Assembly: GCA_002317385.1 (NCBI GenBank)
Contig: DCJH01000017.1
Coordinates: forward strand, 48,458-112,457
DNA length: 64,000 nucleotides
Direction of reading: 5' to 3'
DNA from: Prevotella sp. UBA1705
GTDB taxonomy: Bacteria > Bacteroidota > Bacteroidia > Bacteroidales > Bacteroidaceae
Each line of letters opens with the position of its first letter. Position 1 is the stretch's first letter. Position numbers and translations under genes: made by a program. A model generated the notes under the pieces. The model was given only the letters and a program-made list of their open reading frames with translations, ran no database searches and was not told where the DNA came from. Shown piece after piece: positions 26,067 to 34,961 of the stretch.

Positions 26067-27767
26067 ATGGAATGGCTAATTAAACTATTCACCACACAGG
26101 ACACTGTGGCACACATTGCCCTGCTCTATGGCCTTGTGATCTCAATCGGAGTCTTATTGGGCAAGGTAAAGATCGGCGGTATTTCGCTGGGTGTAACCTT
26201 CGTACTCTTTGCCGGAATCGTGGCCGGTCACATCGGTTTCACGGCACCAAAAGAGATTCTTACCTTCATGCAGGACTTCGGATTGATCCTCTTTGTGTTC
26301 TGCATCGGTCTACAGGTAGGCCCCGGTTTCTTTGAGAGTTTCCGCAAAGGCGGTGTCACTCTCAACATGCTCTCCACGGCAACAATATTCCTCAATGTGC
26401 TCGTGATGTTCGCATGCTACTACATTTTCTTCGACACCAGCAATCCACAAAACCTTCCGATGATGGTCGGCACGCTCTATGGTGCCGTGACCAACACCCC
26501 TGGACTCGGTGCTGCAAACGAAGCTCTCAATGCCATCTATACCAACGGCAACGCCCCTCAGATAGCCAACGGCTATGCCTGTGCCTATCCTCTGGGTGTG
26601 CTGGGTATCATTGGCGCGACCATTGCCATACGTTATATCACCAAGACCAGACTTCGGGACGAGGAGGAACAGCTCAATGAGGACGAGGCTGAGAACCCCC
26701 ACGCCAAGCCTCATGCCATGACTCTGCGTGTGACCAATGCCTATATTGCCGGTCGCAACCTCATGGAGATCTCCGAATTCCTTAATCGCGACATTGTCTG
26801 CACACGTCTGCACCACGACAGCGAACTGATTACGCCGAAGCGAGACACTATCTTCAACATCGGCGACGAGGTGCTCATCGTTTGCGCCGAGGCCGATGCC
26901 GAAGCCATCAAGGCTTTTATCGGTCCGGAGATTGAGGTGTCGTGGAATGACGATAAATATGTGGACCAGCAGCCGATGATCTCTAAGCGCATCGTGGTAA
27001 CCAACCCGAAGATGAACGGCAAGACCCTCGGCAAGATGCATTTCTCCAGTGTCTACGGCGTGAACGTTACCCGCATCTCGCGTCAGGACATCGACCTCTT
27101 TGCCTCTCGCAACCACCATTTCCAGGTGGGCGATAGGATTATGGTGGTAGGCCGCGAGGAGAATGTGAACCGCGTGGAGGCTATCATGGGTAACTCGGCT
27201 AAGCGACTCAACGCCCCCAACATTGCCACCATCTTCATTGGAATTATCATCGGTATCCTCTTCGGTAGCATTCCGCTCACCATTCCAGGCATGCCCGTAC
27301 CCTTGAAGCTGGGTATTGCCGGTGGCCCGCTTATCATTGCGATTCTCATCGGACGCTTCGGCTATCGCTTTAAACTCGTGACCTACACCACCACCTCGGC
27401 CAACATGATGTTGCGCGAGATAGGTTTGGTGCTCTTTCTTGCGAGTGTCGGCATCAAGGCAGGCGCCGGATTCTGGCAGACAGTGGTAGCCGGCGACGGA
27501 CTGAAATATGTATATACCGGTTTCCTCATTACTATCATCCCCATCCTCATCGTCGGAACCATTGCCCGACTGAAGTATAAATTCAACTACTTCACCATCA
27601 TGGGTATGATAGCCGGAACCTATACCGACCCACCAGCACTGGCCTATGCCAACGCCAGCTGCAGCAAGGAAGCCCCCGCTGTGGGCTACTCCACAGTTTA
27701 TCCGCTAAGCATGTTCCTCAGGATTCTTACGGCACAGATCGTAGTCCTGTTCTTCTGCGGAGTTTGA
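26067..27767 (+). CDS. AspT/YidE-family transporter with two TrkA-C domains
   Basis: 566 residues. Two membrane halves of the AspT-YidE-YbjL duplication flank a cytoplasmic centre. The halves show GLQVGPGFFESFRKGG with GTLYGAVTNTPGLGAANEAL, and SVGIKAGAGFWQTV with GMIAGTYTDPPALAYAN. The centre at about residues 205-375 contains two TrkA-C-like domains (RNLMEISEFLNRDIVCTRL, FNIGDEVLIVCAEADAEAIK, FQVGDRIMVVGREENV). The family includes the aspartate:alanine antiporter, but most members have no known substrate. It is a single-gene unit with a good promoter and terminator. Confidence 0.88.
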   Translation: MEWLIKLFTTQDTVAHIALLYGLVISIGVLLGKVKIGGISLGVTFVLFAGIVAGHIGFTAPKEILTFMQDFGLILFVFCIGLQVGPGFFESFRKGGVTLNMLSTATIFLNVLVMFACYYIFFDTSNPQNLPMMVGTLYGAVTNTPGLGAANEALNAIYTNGNAPQIANGYACAYPLGVLGIIGATIAIRYITKTRLRDEEEQLNEDEAENPHAKPHAMTLRVTNAYIAGRNLMEISEFLNRDIVCTRLHHDSELITPKRDTIFNIGDEVLIVCAEADAEAIKAFIGPEIEVSWNDDKYVDQQPMISKRIVVTNPKMNGKTLGKMHFSSVYGVNVTRISRQDIDLFASRNHHFQVGDRIMVVGREENVNRVEAIMGNSAKRLNAPNIATIFIGIIIGILFGSIPLTIPGMPVPLKLGIAGGPLIIAILIGRFGYRFKLVTYTTTSANMMLREIGLVLFLASVGIKAGAGFWQTVVAGDGLKYVYTGFLITIIPILIVGTIARLKYKFNYFTIMGMIAGTYTDPPALAYANASCSKEAPAVGYSTVYPLSMFLRILTAQIVVLFFCGV

Positions 27768-27791
27768 TTCGACAACAACATTCCAAACATA

Positions 27792-27825
27792 AAGCCTGAC
27801 AGAATTTTCCGGTCAGGCTTTTTTC
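27792..27825 (+). terminator. Intrinsic terminator after the AspT-type gene
   Basis: Stem AAGCCTGAC (27792-27800) / GTCAGGCTT (27812-27820), then a T run to 27824. Confidence 0.8.
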
Positions 27826-27837
27826 ATACCACTCTAT

Positions 27838-30276
27838 ATGATGATGAAACAGTATTTCCTATTTTTTCTGGCTCTCGCCACGGTCATCCCAGGACATGCC
27901 CAGAGCCGAAAACAGTGTATAGATGCCGGTTGGCAATTCAGCTATGGTGCCCGCACCACGATGCCCACCGCTGAAGAGACAGCCTCATGGCGACATCTTG
28001 ACCTTCCCCACGACTGGAGTGTGGAGACAGAGGCTGCCCAGACGGCTGGAGGAACCGTAGTGGGTCCGTTCAGCACCAGCAGCGTGGGCAAGCACCAAAC
28101 GGGCAACACCGTGGGCGGAGAAGGCTGGTATAAGAAAACCTTCACGCTGACAGCGGCCCAGGCACGGCAGTTGGTGAGCATCTATTTCGAGGGTGTCTAC
28201 AACCAGTCGCATGTCTATATCAATGGCCGAGAGGTAAACTTCAACCCCTACGGCTACAGCAGTTATCGGGTAGACCTTACCCCTTATCTCAAGCCTGCAG
28301 GCCAGGAGAACACGCTTCTGGTGAAGGTGCAGAACCTAAAGAATAACACCCGCTGGTATGCAGGTAGCGGAATATTCCGCCATGTGTGGCTGCTCACCAC
28401 GCCACGCTGCCATCTCGACGACTGGGGCACCACCGTGAGGGCCGATCAGGTGGAGGGAACCACCGGAAAAGTGAGCGTCAGCACGACCGTGAACAACGAG
28501 ACCTCGAAGCGCGCCAAGGGCAAGGTGACCATCCGACTCATGGACAACGACGACAACATCGTGGCCCAGGGCACTGCCCCCTACCGCATAGCGCCCCAGC
28601 GGGAAAGTCGAGTGAGCCTCGACCTCAACGTGGCCAACGCACACCTCTGGGACCTCGACTCGCCCTATCTCTACCGGGCAGAGATAGTGATGGACAAGCA
28701 GAAAGACCGGCTCACAATCCCCTTTGGCATCCGAACCCTAAGATTCTCGGCCCAAGACGGATTCCAACTCAACGGCAAGAGCGTACTACTCCGTGGCGGA
28801 TGCGTGCACCACGACCACGGACTGCTGGGCGCAGCGTCGTGGGATAAAGCCGAAGAGCGCAAGGTCAGGCTACTCAAAGCCCAAGGCTACAATGCCCTAC
28901 GATGCAGCCACAACCTGCCAAGCGAGCATTTCCTGAATGCCTGCGACAGCATGGGCATGCTCGTCATGGACGAGTGTTTCGACCAGTGGGAGCGGTTTGA
29001 AGGCAAGAATGCCGACGACTATCATCTCTATTTCCCCCAGTATCACACCCAAGACATGAGCACCATGTTGCGCCGCGACATCAACCATCCGTCCATCATC
29101 ATGTGGAGCATCGGCAATGAAATACCCGACCGCGGCTCTGAACGAGGCATAGAGATCTCGCGCGAGCTCACGACGATGGTCAAGGATTACGACAAATCTG
29201 CCCGCGCAACCACCAACGCCAGCAACTCCTGGGAGATGAAATCGAGCGGTGTAGAGGGGTGGGACAACTGGTCGGCGCGAGCCTGGAGCTATGTGGACGT
29301 GGCCGGATACAACTATCAATATGGTCACTACAAGACCGACCACGAGGTCTATCCCGACCGCATCATCGTGGGAACGGAGAGCTATCCGCGTGAGGCCGGG
29401 CCCAACTGGGACCTGGTGGAGAGCCAGCCCTATGTCATCGGCGACTTCACTTGGACCGCCATGGACTATCTGGGCGAGGCCGGAATAGGCAATGCCAACT
29501 TTGTGGGCAACAACGATTTCTTCCAGAAATGGCCGTGGTTCAACGGATGGTGCGGCGACATCGACCTCATCGGGCAGAAGAAACCGCAGTCCTTCTACCG
29601 CGACGTGCTGTGGCATCGTGCTCCCATCACCATGGCCGTGGAGCAGCCATTCACCCACGAACGCGTGTCGGGATGGGGATGGCCGCAGGAGCATCAGCAC
29701 TGGACATGGCCCGAATACAATGACAGCAGCCCAATGAACGTGCATGTCTACTCGCGCGCATCGCTCGTCCGACTCTATCTCAACGGCAAGCTGATGGGCG
29801 AGACGAAGCCCGACCGGAACTATCGCGCCGCCTTCACCTGCGGCTACACGCCGGGCCTCCTACGTGCGGTGAACGTGGAAAACGGCCGGGAGACCGATGC
29901 CTTCGAGCTCACCACGACCAGTAAGCCCGCCGCCATCCGCCTCACCGCCGACCGCAACAACTATACGAGCAGCGGCACCGACCTTGCCTATGTCACCATC
30001 GAACTGGTGGATGCCCGCGGTCGAGTCATCACGAGCAACAGCTCAGAGAAGGTGAGCATCAGCGTATCGGGCTCAGGCTCACTGCTGGCAGCCGGAACGG
30101 CCAGCCCCACCGACATGGCTTCTTTCCGCAGCACCACACCCACTCTCTTTGAAGGTCGCGCCCTGGCCATCGTCAAAACCACAAACCAGCCGGGCGACAT
30201 CATGATCACGGTGAGCAGCAAACAATTCTCCCAAACGCTCACCTTAAAGAGCCGTCCGGTGGCTTCGGCTCGATAA
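27838..30276 (+). CDS. GH2 glycoside hydrolase, probable beta-galactosidase
   Basis: 812 residues with a signal peptide (FLFFLALATVIPGHAQ). Three ATGs open the frame; the first is taken. A sugar-binding jelly-roll domain, an Ig-like domain and a TIM barrel follow. GH2 signatures are RGGCVHHDHGLLG, the acid/base Glu428 in WSIGNEIPDRG and the nucleophile Glu514 in IVGTESYPREAG. The last 200 residues hold the DUF4982-like and invasin/Ig-like domains common in Bacteroidales beta-galactosidases. Exact sugar specificity cannot be told from sequence. It stands alone, next to no SusCD pair. Confidence 0.9.
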   Translation: MMMKQYFLFFLALATVIPGHAQSRKQCIDAGWQFSYGARTTMPTAEETASWRHLDLPHDWSVETEAAQTAGGTVVGPFSTSSVGKHQTGNTVGGEGWYKKTFTLTAAQARQLVSIYFEGVYNQSHVYINGREVNFNPYGYSSYRVDLTPYLKPAGQENTLLVKVQNLKNNTRWYAGSGIFRHVWLLTTPRCHLDDWGTTVRADQVEGTTGKVSVSTTVNNETSKRAKGKVTIRLMDNDDNIVAQGTAPYRIAPQRESRVSLDLNVANAHLWDLDSPYLYRAEIVMDKQKDRLTIPFGIRTLRFSAQDGFQLNGKSVLLRGGCVHHDHGLLGAASWDKAEERKVRLLKAQGYNALRCSHNLPSEHFLNACDSMGMLVMDECFDQWERFEGKNADDYHLYFPQYHTQDMSTMLRRDINHPSIIMWSIGNEIPDRGSERGIEISRELTTMVKDYDKSARATTNASNSWEMKSSGVEGWDNWSARAWSYVDVAGYNYQYGHYKTDHEVYPDRIIVGTESYPREAGPNWDLVESQPYVIGDFTWTAMDYLGEAGIGNANFVGNNDFFQKWPWFNGWCGDIDLIGQKKPQSFYRDVLWHRAPITMAVEQPFTHERVSGWGWPQEHQHWTWPEYNDSSPMNVHVYSRASLVRLYLNGKLMGETKPDRNYRAAFTCGYTPGLLRAVNVENGRETDAFELTTTSKPAAIRLTADRNNYTSSGTDLAYVTIELVDARGRVITSNSSEKVSISVSGSGSLLAAGTASPTDMASFRSTTPTLFEGRALAIVKTTNQPGDIMITVSSKQFSQTLTLKSRPVASAR

Positions 30277-30315
30277 GAAATTATTATTGAAAAGAATTGA
30301 ATAGCCTCCTCACAG

Positions 30316-30350
30316 CGCCCCGAAATCGCCATCAGCAAGCCTTCGGGGCG
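30316..30350. other. Hairpin after the GH2 gene
   Basis: CGCCCCGAA (30316-30324) pairs with TTCGGGGCG (30342-30350). A-rich, not T-rich, sequence follows on the plus strand, so it is a weak terminator candidate in that direction. Confidence 0.4.
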
Positions 30351-30406
30351 AAATAAAAGCAAAAGACAGGAGATTTATAATCATCTGACCATCAATATCT
30401 TACGAA

Positions 30407-30516
30407 AAGCAAGTATTTTTGGTCTGACGATAAGATAGTATTCGTTTGACGATAAGGTAGTAATCGTGAGGCGAAAACTACCTTATCGCAATCTCATTAC
30501 CACCTGTTTACACTGC
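30407..30516. repeat. 22-bp phased repeat array, copy C (mixed orientation)
   Basis: Five units start at 30407, 30429, 30451, 30473 and 30495. The first three carry the core inverted (GATAAGGTAGTAATCG is the clearest, at 30451). The last two carry it directly (ACTACCTTATCGC; CATTACCACC). Orientation changes between the third and fourth unit without any change of phase. The gap is between the GH2 and the lysozyme-like genes. Confidence 0.75.
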
Positions 30517-30532
30517 GAAAGCAACGCTTTAC

Positions 30533-30579
30533 CTCATGAAAAAAGTCTAAAACAGTCTCAAATAGGCCTTTTTCATGAG
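30533..30579. other. Non-coding hairpin and AT-rich spacer
   Basis: CTCATGAAAAA (30533-30543) pairs perfectly with TTTTTCATGAG (30569-30579). Between here and the promoter at 30842 I see no gene; the sequence becomes increasingly AT-rich. Confidence 0.45.
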
Positions 30580-30841
30580 TAGAAGCAATCTCATTTTACC
30601 CAATATTAAGAATTTGAGACGTTTTGAAGACGTAGGAACAATTTTTATTTTTCCGAATTAAGTTAACAGTACGCGCACTCTCCAGTGGCCCGAAATCCCT
30701 TTGACTACTACTGTTTCAGCCCCACCCGCCCTATGCAAATCGGGCTATTTGCAATGATGGGAAATGGTGGATTTAGCATGTATTTTATTGTCAATCAAAC
30801 GTTTAGATTCTTTATTATAAATCTTAAAAAGTTCCAAATAG

Positions 30842-30872
30842 TTGCTCAACCCACATATTTTTAGTAACTTTG
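30842..30872 (+). promoter_or_regulatory. Promoter of the lysozyme-like gene
   Basis: TTG at 30842-30844, 20 bases, then TAACTTTG at 30865-30872, followed by C. This is an exact match to the Bacteroidetes consensus. Transcription would start near 30880, giving a leader of about 145 bases. Confidence 0.7.
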
Positions 30873-30879
30873 CATCCGA

Positions 30880-31025
30880 TAAGAATAAGGATAGCGTTCG
30901 CTTGTTGTTTTTGTGCCGTTATTCGATAAGGTATCTAACGGGACTGAGACCATAGTTCAACTTCTTTCTCATAAACTTGGTCGCGGGCGGTGTTTTTGCC
31001 GTTCAGGTTCCATAAACAATAAATT
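30880..31025 (+). promoter_or_regulatory. Long structured 5' leader of the lysozyme-like gene
   Basis: Two structured parts can be drawn. Near the 5' end GAATAAGG pairs with GCCGTTATTC around an inner AGCGTTCGCT hairpin. Near the 3' end AACTTG (30974-30979) pairs with CAGGTT (31004-31009), and GGCGG (30986-30990) with CCGTT (30999-31003) closes a U-rich loop. It matches no riboswitch that I recognise. Confidence 0.4.
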
Positions 31026-31463
31026 ATGGAGAAACTTTTGAAGACGTTGGTACTGCTTTTAGCCCTTACAGCGTCGAGTCCTATTCAGGCAGCGACTGCC
31101 CCGGACAAGCTCAAGGAGAGCTCACAGTATGACTGGAATCAAGTTATGGATGCGATTATCCAGGTGGAAAGTGGCGGAAAGGCCGATGCAAAGAGTGGTA
31201 ACTCGGTCGGAGCCATGCAGATTACTCCCCTTCTTGTGTTGGAATGCAACAACATCCTGAGAGGACGCCGAAGCAAAAAGCGCTTCAAAATGTCCGATCG
31301 ACTGAGCATCAAGAAGTCAAAAGAGATGTTTTTGGTCTTTCAGTCGAAGCACAATCCGAAGAACAGCGTTGAGTGGGCCATCCGTTCGTGGAATGGCGGA
31401 ATACATTTCAATGCGAAGCGTACACAGCGTTACTTGGAGAAGGTTATGGCCTTCATGAAATGA
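31026..31463 (+). CDS. Small exported lysozyme-fold (transglycosylase-like) protein
   Basis: 145 residues with a signal peptide (LVLLLALTASSPIQAAT). IIQVESGGKADAKSGNSVGAMQI is the start of the SLT/lysozyme-like fold; the likely catalytic acid is Glu48 in QVESGG. The distal WAIRSWNGG agrees with the fold. At 145 residues it is a minimal domain with no extra binding module. It probably cleaves peptidoglycan strands in the periplasm. It has its own promoter, an unusually long leader and a terminator. Confidence 0.78.
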   Translation: MEKLLKTLVLLLALTASSPIQAATAPDKLKESSQYDWNQVMDAIIQVESGGKADAKSGNSVGAMQITPLLVLECNNILRGRRSKKRFKMSDRLSIKKSKEMFLVFQSKHNPKNSVEWAIRSWNGGIHFNAKRTQRYLEKVMAFMK

Positions 31464-31491
31464 TCATGCTTTACATGCATAGCATAATTTA

Positions 31492-31526
31492 GCCCTCTGT
31501 CAGATTCTGGCAGGGGGCTATTTTCG
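31492..31526 (+). terminator. Intrinsic terminator after the lysozyme-like gene
   Basis: AGCCCTCTGTCAG (31492-31504) pairs with CTGGCAGGGGGCT (31508-31520) with two G-U pairs, followed by ATTTT. Confidence 0.75.
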
Positions 31527-31565
31527 TTTTCGCCGTATATGGCAGAACGGCCGCAGGCCGATGGC

Positions 31566-32276
31566 CTACCGTAGGATAGTGGCTTTCACTATTCTCACAT
31601 CTTCCACGGGGCGGTCGGCAGGGTCGGTGGCCACGAAATCAATGTCTCTCACCACGTCCAATCCCTCCACCACTTCACCGAAAACGGTGTACTGGCCGTC
31701 GAGATGGGGCGTTCCGCCACGCTTCATATAGTAGTCGCGTACCTCCGGCGTGAGCTGCACCTTGCCCTGAGTACGGGTGTCCAGCTTCTGCTGCACGCGG
31801 TCGAGACCTGCCGGACTGAACACACTGCCATAGACAATATAGAACTGTGAGGCCGACGAAGCACGCTCGGGATTCTCGGCATCGCCCTCACGGGCGGCAG
31901 CAAGTGCACCCCGCTTGTGGAATAGCTGAGGGTAGACTATCTCGGCTGGGATGGTGTAGCCCGGGTCGTAGTCGCCCACTGGCGTGCCGGGAAGGGCGTG
32001 GCGAGTGGTGGAATCGCCTGCCTGAATCATGAAATCGGCTATGACCCGATGCCACAGTATGCCATCGTAATAGCCCTCCTTGACCAGTTTGAGCATATTG
32101 TCGCGGTGGCGTGGCGTCTCGTTGTAGAGCTCCACCACGATGCGTCCCTTGCTTGTCTCGAAGGCAATCTGTGGGCGGGCTGCAGCGGTGTCGGCGCTGG
32201 CGGTAGTCACTGCGGTCTGGGCCGCCATGGTCAGGCAGCCAGCCAGCAAGAAGATGAATAAAAATAACTTCTTCAT
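31566..32276 (-). CDS. Exported cyclophilin-type peptidyl-prolyl isomerase
   Basis: 236 residues with a signal peptide (LFLFIFLLAGCLTMAAQ). Cyclophilin motifs are seen: ILWHRVIADFMIQAGD (catalytic arginine after the histidine), SSASQFYIVYG, and GQYTVFGEVVEGLDVV. Relative to the minimal fold it carries an insertion between these motifs (DRVQQKLDTRTQGKVQLTPE). It would catalyse proline isomerisation during folding of periplasmic or outer-membrane proteins. It is transcribed alone on the minus strand, convergent with the lysozyme-like gene. Confidence 0.92.
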   Translation of the reverse strand: MKKLFLFIFLLAGCLTMAAQTAVTTASADTAAARPQIAFETSKGRIVVELYNETPRHRDNMLKLVKEGYYDGILWHRVIADFMIQAGDSTTRHALPGTPVGDYDPGYTIPAEIVYPQLFHKRGALAAAREGDAENPERASSASQFYIVYGSVFSPAGLDRVQQKLDTRTQGKVQLTPEVRDYYMKRGGTPHLDGQYTVFGEVVEGLDVVRDIDFVATDPADRPVEDVRIVKATILR

Positions 32277-32392
32277 TCGCTGTCTAAGTTTTAAATGATG
32301 TGTAAAAGTAAGAAATATAATCCAACAAAGTAGCCATTTCTTCCCAATAATATTAAATTTTAATATAATACCTTTTGCGTATGTGAAAAATC

Positions 32393-32423
32393 TTTGCAGT
32401 TTAAGATAAAAAGTTTAAATTTG
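32393..32423 (+). promoter_or_regulatory. Promoter of the coiled-coil/TolC/HlyD/ABC-2 operon
   Basis: TTTG at 32393-32396, 19 bases, then TAAATTTG at 32416-32423, an exact consensus, followed by C. Confidence 0.65.
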
Positions 32424-32516
32424 CATGAAGTTAATAGTTAATATCATCCTGAATCCCATCAGACGTGTTCTGGAAATGTGTTTCCAGACAAGTCCTTGTA
32501 TAATCAACTTGAAGCA

Positions 32517-33389
32517 ATGAACAAGAAAATTCTCATCCCCCTCGTACTGGTTATCCTCCTCTTGGCTGCTGGAGTGGCATGGCTCTATTTCAACCTCGAC
32601 CGGCAGAAGCAGCAAAATCAGGAAATGGCCGAACTGGCAGAGCTCGACAAGAAAGAGATGGAAAACGAGTACCAGCAGTTTGCCAATCAGTACAGTGAGA
32701 TGAAGACGCAAATCAACAATGACTCCATCGTAGCCCAACTCACTCAGGAACAGGAGCGTACGCAGCGTTTGCTCAAGGAACTTCAAGACACCAAGAGCAC
32801 CGATGCACGCGAGATTACCCGTCTGAAAAAGGAGCTCGCCACGGTACGTGCCGTGCTCCGCAGCTATGTCATTGAGATAGATTCGCTCAATCGTCTGAAC
32901 CAGAATCTCACGGCGGAGAATACGCGCATTCGTGGCCAATATGAGGAGGCCAACAAGCAGATAGCCGGACTGAGCACCGAGAAGCAGAGCCTCTCGGAAA
33001 AAGTGGCTATCGCGGCCCAGCTCGATGCCGTGGGCATCTCGATGACCGGAATGGACAAACGCAACAAGCCCACCACCAAACTGCGCAAGTCGAAGGCGCT
33101 GCAGGTGAGTTTCTCGCTGGCCAAGAATGTCACGGCGCAGAGCGGCATGAAGACCGTCTATGTGCGTATCGATACCCCAACCGGTAGCGTGCTGGGAGGC
33201 GGCGGCACCTTTCCCTACGAGAACAAGAGCCTGGAATGCTCCATGAAACGCAACGTGGAATATGGCGGCAATGAGACCCCGACGACCCTGTACTACACCA
33301 TCAACCAGGCGCTGCAGAGCGGAACCTACCGCGTGAGCATCTTTGCCGACGGCAATATGATAGGAAGCAAGAGCTTCGTATTAGAATAA
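32517..33389 (+). CDS. Membrane-anchored coiled-coil protein, first gene of an export operon
   Basis: 290 residues from ATG 32517. One N-terminal membrane helix (ILIPLVLVILLLAAGVAWLYF) is followed by a long coiled coil at about residues 25-160, rich in Glu, Gln, Lys and Leu. A C-terminal beta-rich domain ends in GTYRVSIFADGNMIGSKSFVLE. I do not recognise a named family; such proteins are common in Bacteroidales. It lies 15 bases upstream of the TolC-type gene and is probably translated from the same message, so a structural role in envelope spanning is possible but unproven. Confidence 0.65.
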   Translation: MNKKILIPLVLVILLLAAGVAWLYFNLDRQKQQNQEMAELAELDKKEMENEYQQFANQYSEMKTQINNDSIVAQLTQEQERTQRLLKELQDTKSTDAREITRLKKELATVRAVLRSYVIEIDSLNRLNQNLTAENTRIRGQYEEANKQIAGLSTEKQSLSEKVAIAAQLDAVGISMTGMDKRNKPTTKLRKSKALQVSFSLAKNVTAQSGMKTVYVRIDTPTGSVLGGGGTFPYENKSLECSMKRNVEYGGNETPTTLYYTINQALQSGTYRVSIFADGNMIGSKSFVLE

Positions 33390-33404
33390 TTAAACCTTGA
33401 TATT

Positions 33405-34922
33405 ATGAGAAAGGCACCTTTCATCATTCTGTTATTCAGCGGAATAACGGTTGCCCAGGCTCAGAGCGTGCTGACACTCGACAGCTGTAGGGCACTCGCC
33501 TTGCGCAATAACAAGCAGATTAACGTCTCCAGACTGAAGCAGGACGTGGCCCTCAACGTCAAGAAGGCCATGCGCACGAAGTATCTGCCCAAGGTGGATG
33601 CGGTGGCCGGCTATGAATGGACAAGCCGTGAAATCAGCATCCTGAGCAAGGCACAGAAAAACCATATCAGCAATATCGGTACGCTCGGACTGCAGCAGAT
33701 AGGCACCGACCTTACCGCGGGGCTCAACACCCAGATTACCAACCTCGTGCAGCAGGGCACCATCTCCATGGAACAAGCCCAGCAGTTGGGCGCCCTCATG
33801 CAGCAGATGGGCAATGGTCCGATAGCCCAATACATCGGGCAGATGGGCAACACCATCGGGCAGGGCATCATCAACGCCTTTCGCACGGATACCCGCAACA
33901 TCTTCGGTGGAGCCGTCATGCTGCGCCAACCCATCTATATGGGTGGGGCTATCACGGCAGCCAACCGCATGGCCGATATCTCGGGCGAGATGGCCAACAA
34001 CGACCTGAGCCTGAAAACACAGTCCACCTTATATAATATAGACCAGGCTTACTGGACCGTGGTGTCGCTCAAGCAGAAGCAGAAACTGGCCAACAGTTAT
34101 CGCGAACTGGTGAAGAAGCTCGACGACGACGTGCAGAAGATGATCAAGCAGGGCGTGGCAACGCGTGCCGACGGACTGCGCGTGGACGTGAAAGTGAACG
34201 AAGCCGACATGCAGGTGACGCAGGTAGACGACGGTCTCTCGCTGGCCAAGATGCTGCTTTGCCAGCTGTGCGGGCTCCCTATGGATAGGGATATTGTGCT
34301 CGCCGATGAGAATCGCGAGACCCTCGACGCCGCCCTCGACGCCGGGAACACCTATATTCCAGACTCCACCCTGTCCTGCCGACCTGAAATTAGACTACTG
34401 CAGAATACCGTTTCCCTGAGCGAACAGGCCACCAAACTTGTGCAGGCGGAGTATCTACCCCACGTGGCGCTCACCGGAGGATACCTCGTTTCTAACCCCA
34501 ACGTGTTCAATGGATTCCAAAAAAAGTTCTCCGGCGTGTGGAATGTAGGACTGCTTGTCCAGGTGCCGGTGTGGAACTGGTTTGAGGGTTCCTACAAGGT
34601 GAAGGCCTCAAAATCGGCTACCCGTATGGCCGAACTGGAGTTGGCCGAGGCCCAAGAGAAGATAAACCTGCAGATTTCACAGTGCCAATACAAAGTGAGC
34701 GAGGCGCAAAAACGCCTCCAAATGGCCGAGAAGAACATCAAAAGCGCCGAGGAAAACCTGCGCTGCGCACAGGTGGGATTCCGCGAGGGAGTGATGGAGT
34801 CGACCGATGTCATGGCTGCGCAGACTGCCTGGCAGAAGGCACAGAGCCAGAAAATCGACGCTGAGGTAGAGGTGAAACTTAGTCAGGTGAACCTCAAGAA
34901 GGCTTTGGGTATATTGAATTGA
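33405..34922 (+). CDS. TolC-family outer-membrane efflux protein
   Basis: 505 residues with a signal peptide (PFIILLFSGITVAQAQ). The two-fold repeated OEP architecture is visible: LDSCRALALRNNKQINVSRL, a helical barrel with LNTQITNLVQQG, and the second repeat with LVQAEYLPHVALTGGYLVSNP and SEAQKRLQMAEKNIKSAEENLR. A long Gln/Gly-rich stretch at about residues 115-150 is larger than in TolC. It forms the outer-membrane channel for the HlyD and ABC-2 proteins encoded next. Confidence 0.92.
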   Translation: MRKAPFIILLFSGITVAQAQSVLTLDSCRALALRNNKQINVSRLKQDVALNVKKAMRTKYLPKVDAVAGYEWTSREISILSKAQKNHISNIGTLGLQQIGTDLTAGLNTQITNLVQQGTISMEQAQQLGALMQQMGNGPIAQYIGQMGNTIGQGIINAFRTDTRNIFGGAVMLRQPIYMGGAITAANRMADISGEMANNDLSLKTQSTLYNIDQAYWTVVSLKQKQKLANSYRELVKKLDDDVQKMIKQGVATRADGLRVDVKVNEADMQVTQVDDGLSLAKMLLCQLCGLPMDRDIVLADENRETLDAALDAGNTYIPDSTLSCRPEIRLLQNTVSLSEQATKLVQAEYLPHVALTGGYLVSNPNVFNGFQKKFSGVWNVGLLVQVPVWNWFEGSYKVKASKSATRMAELELAEAQEKINLQISQCQYKVSEAQKRLQMAEKNIKSAEENLRCAQVGFREGVMESTDVMAAQTAWQKAQSQKIDAEVEVKLSQVNLKKALGILN

Positions 34923-34961
34923 ACAAACATTTGAGAACAACATTATAATAATAGCTAAATC

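Noticed and set aside
30935..30955. TPP riboswitch in the leader of the lysozyme-like gene
   Set aside because: A CTGAGA string is present, but the other conserved THI-box parts are missing and the downstream gene has no link to thiamine.
30880..31025. 6S RNA gene
   Set aside because: The 5' and 3' ends do not pair into the long rod with a central bubble that 6S RNA needs.
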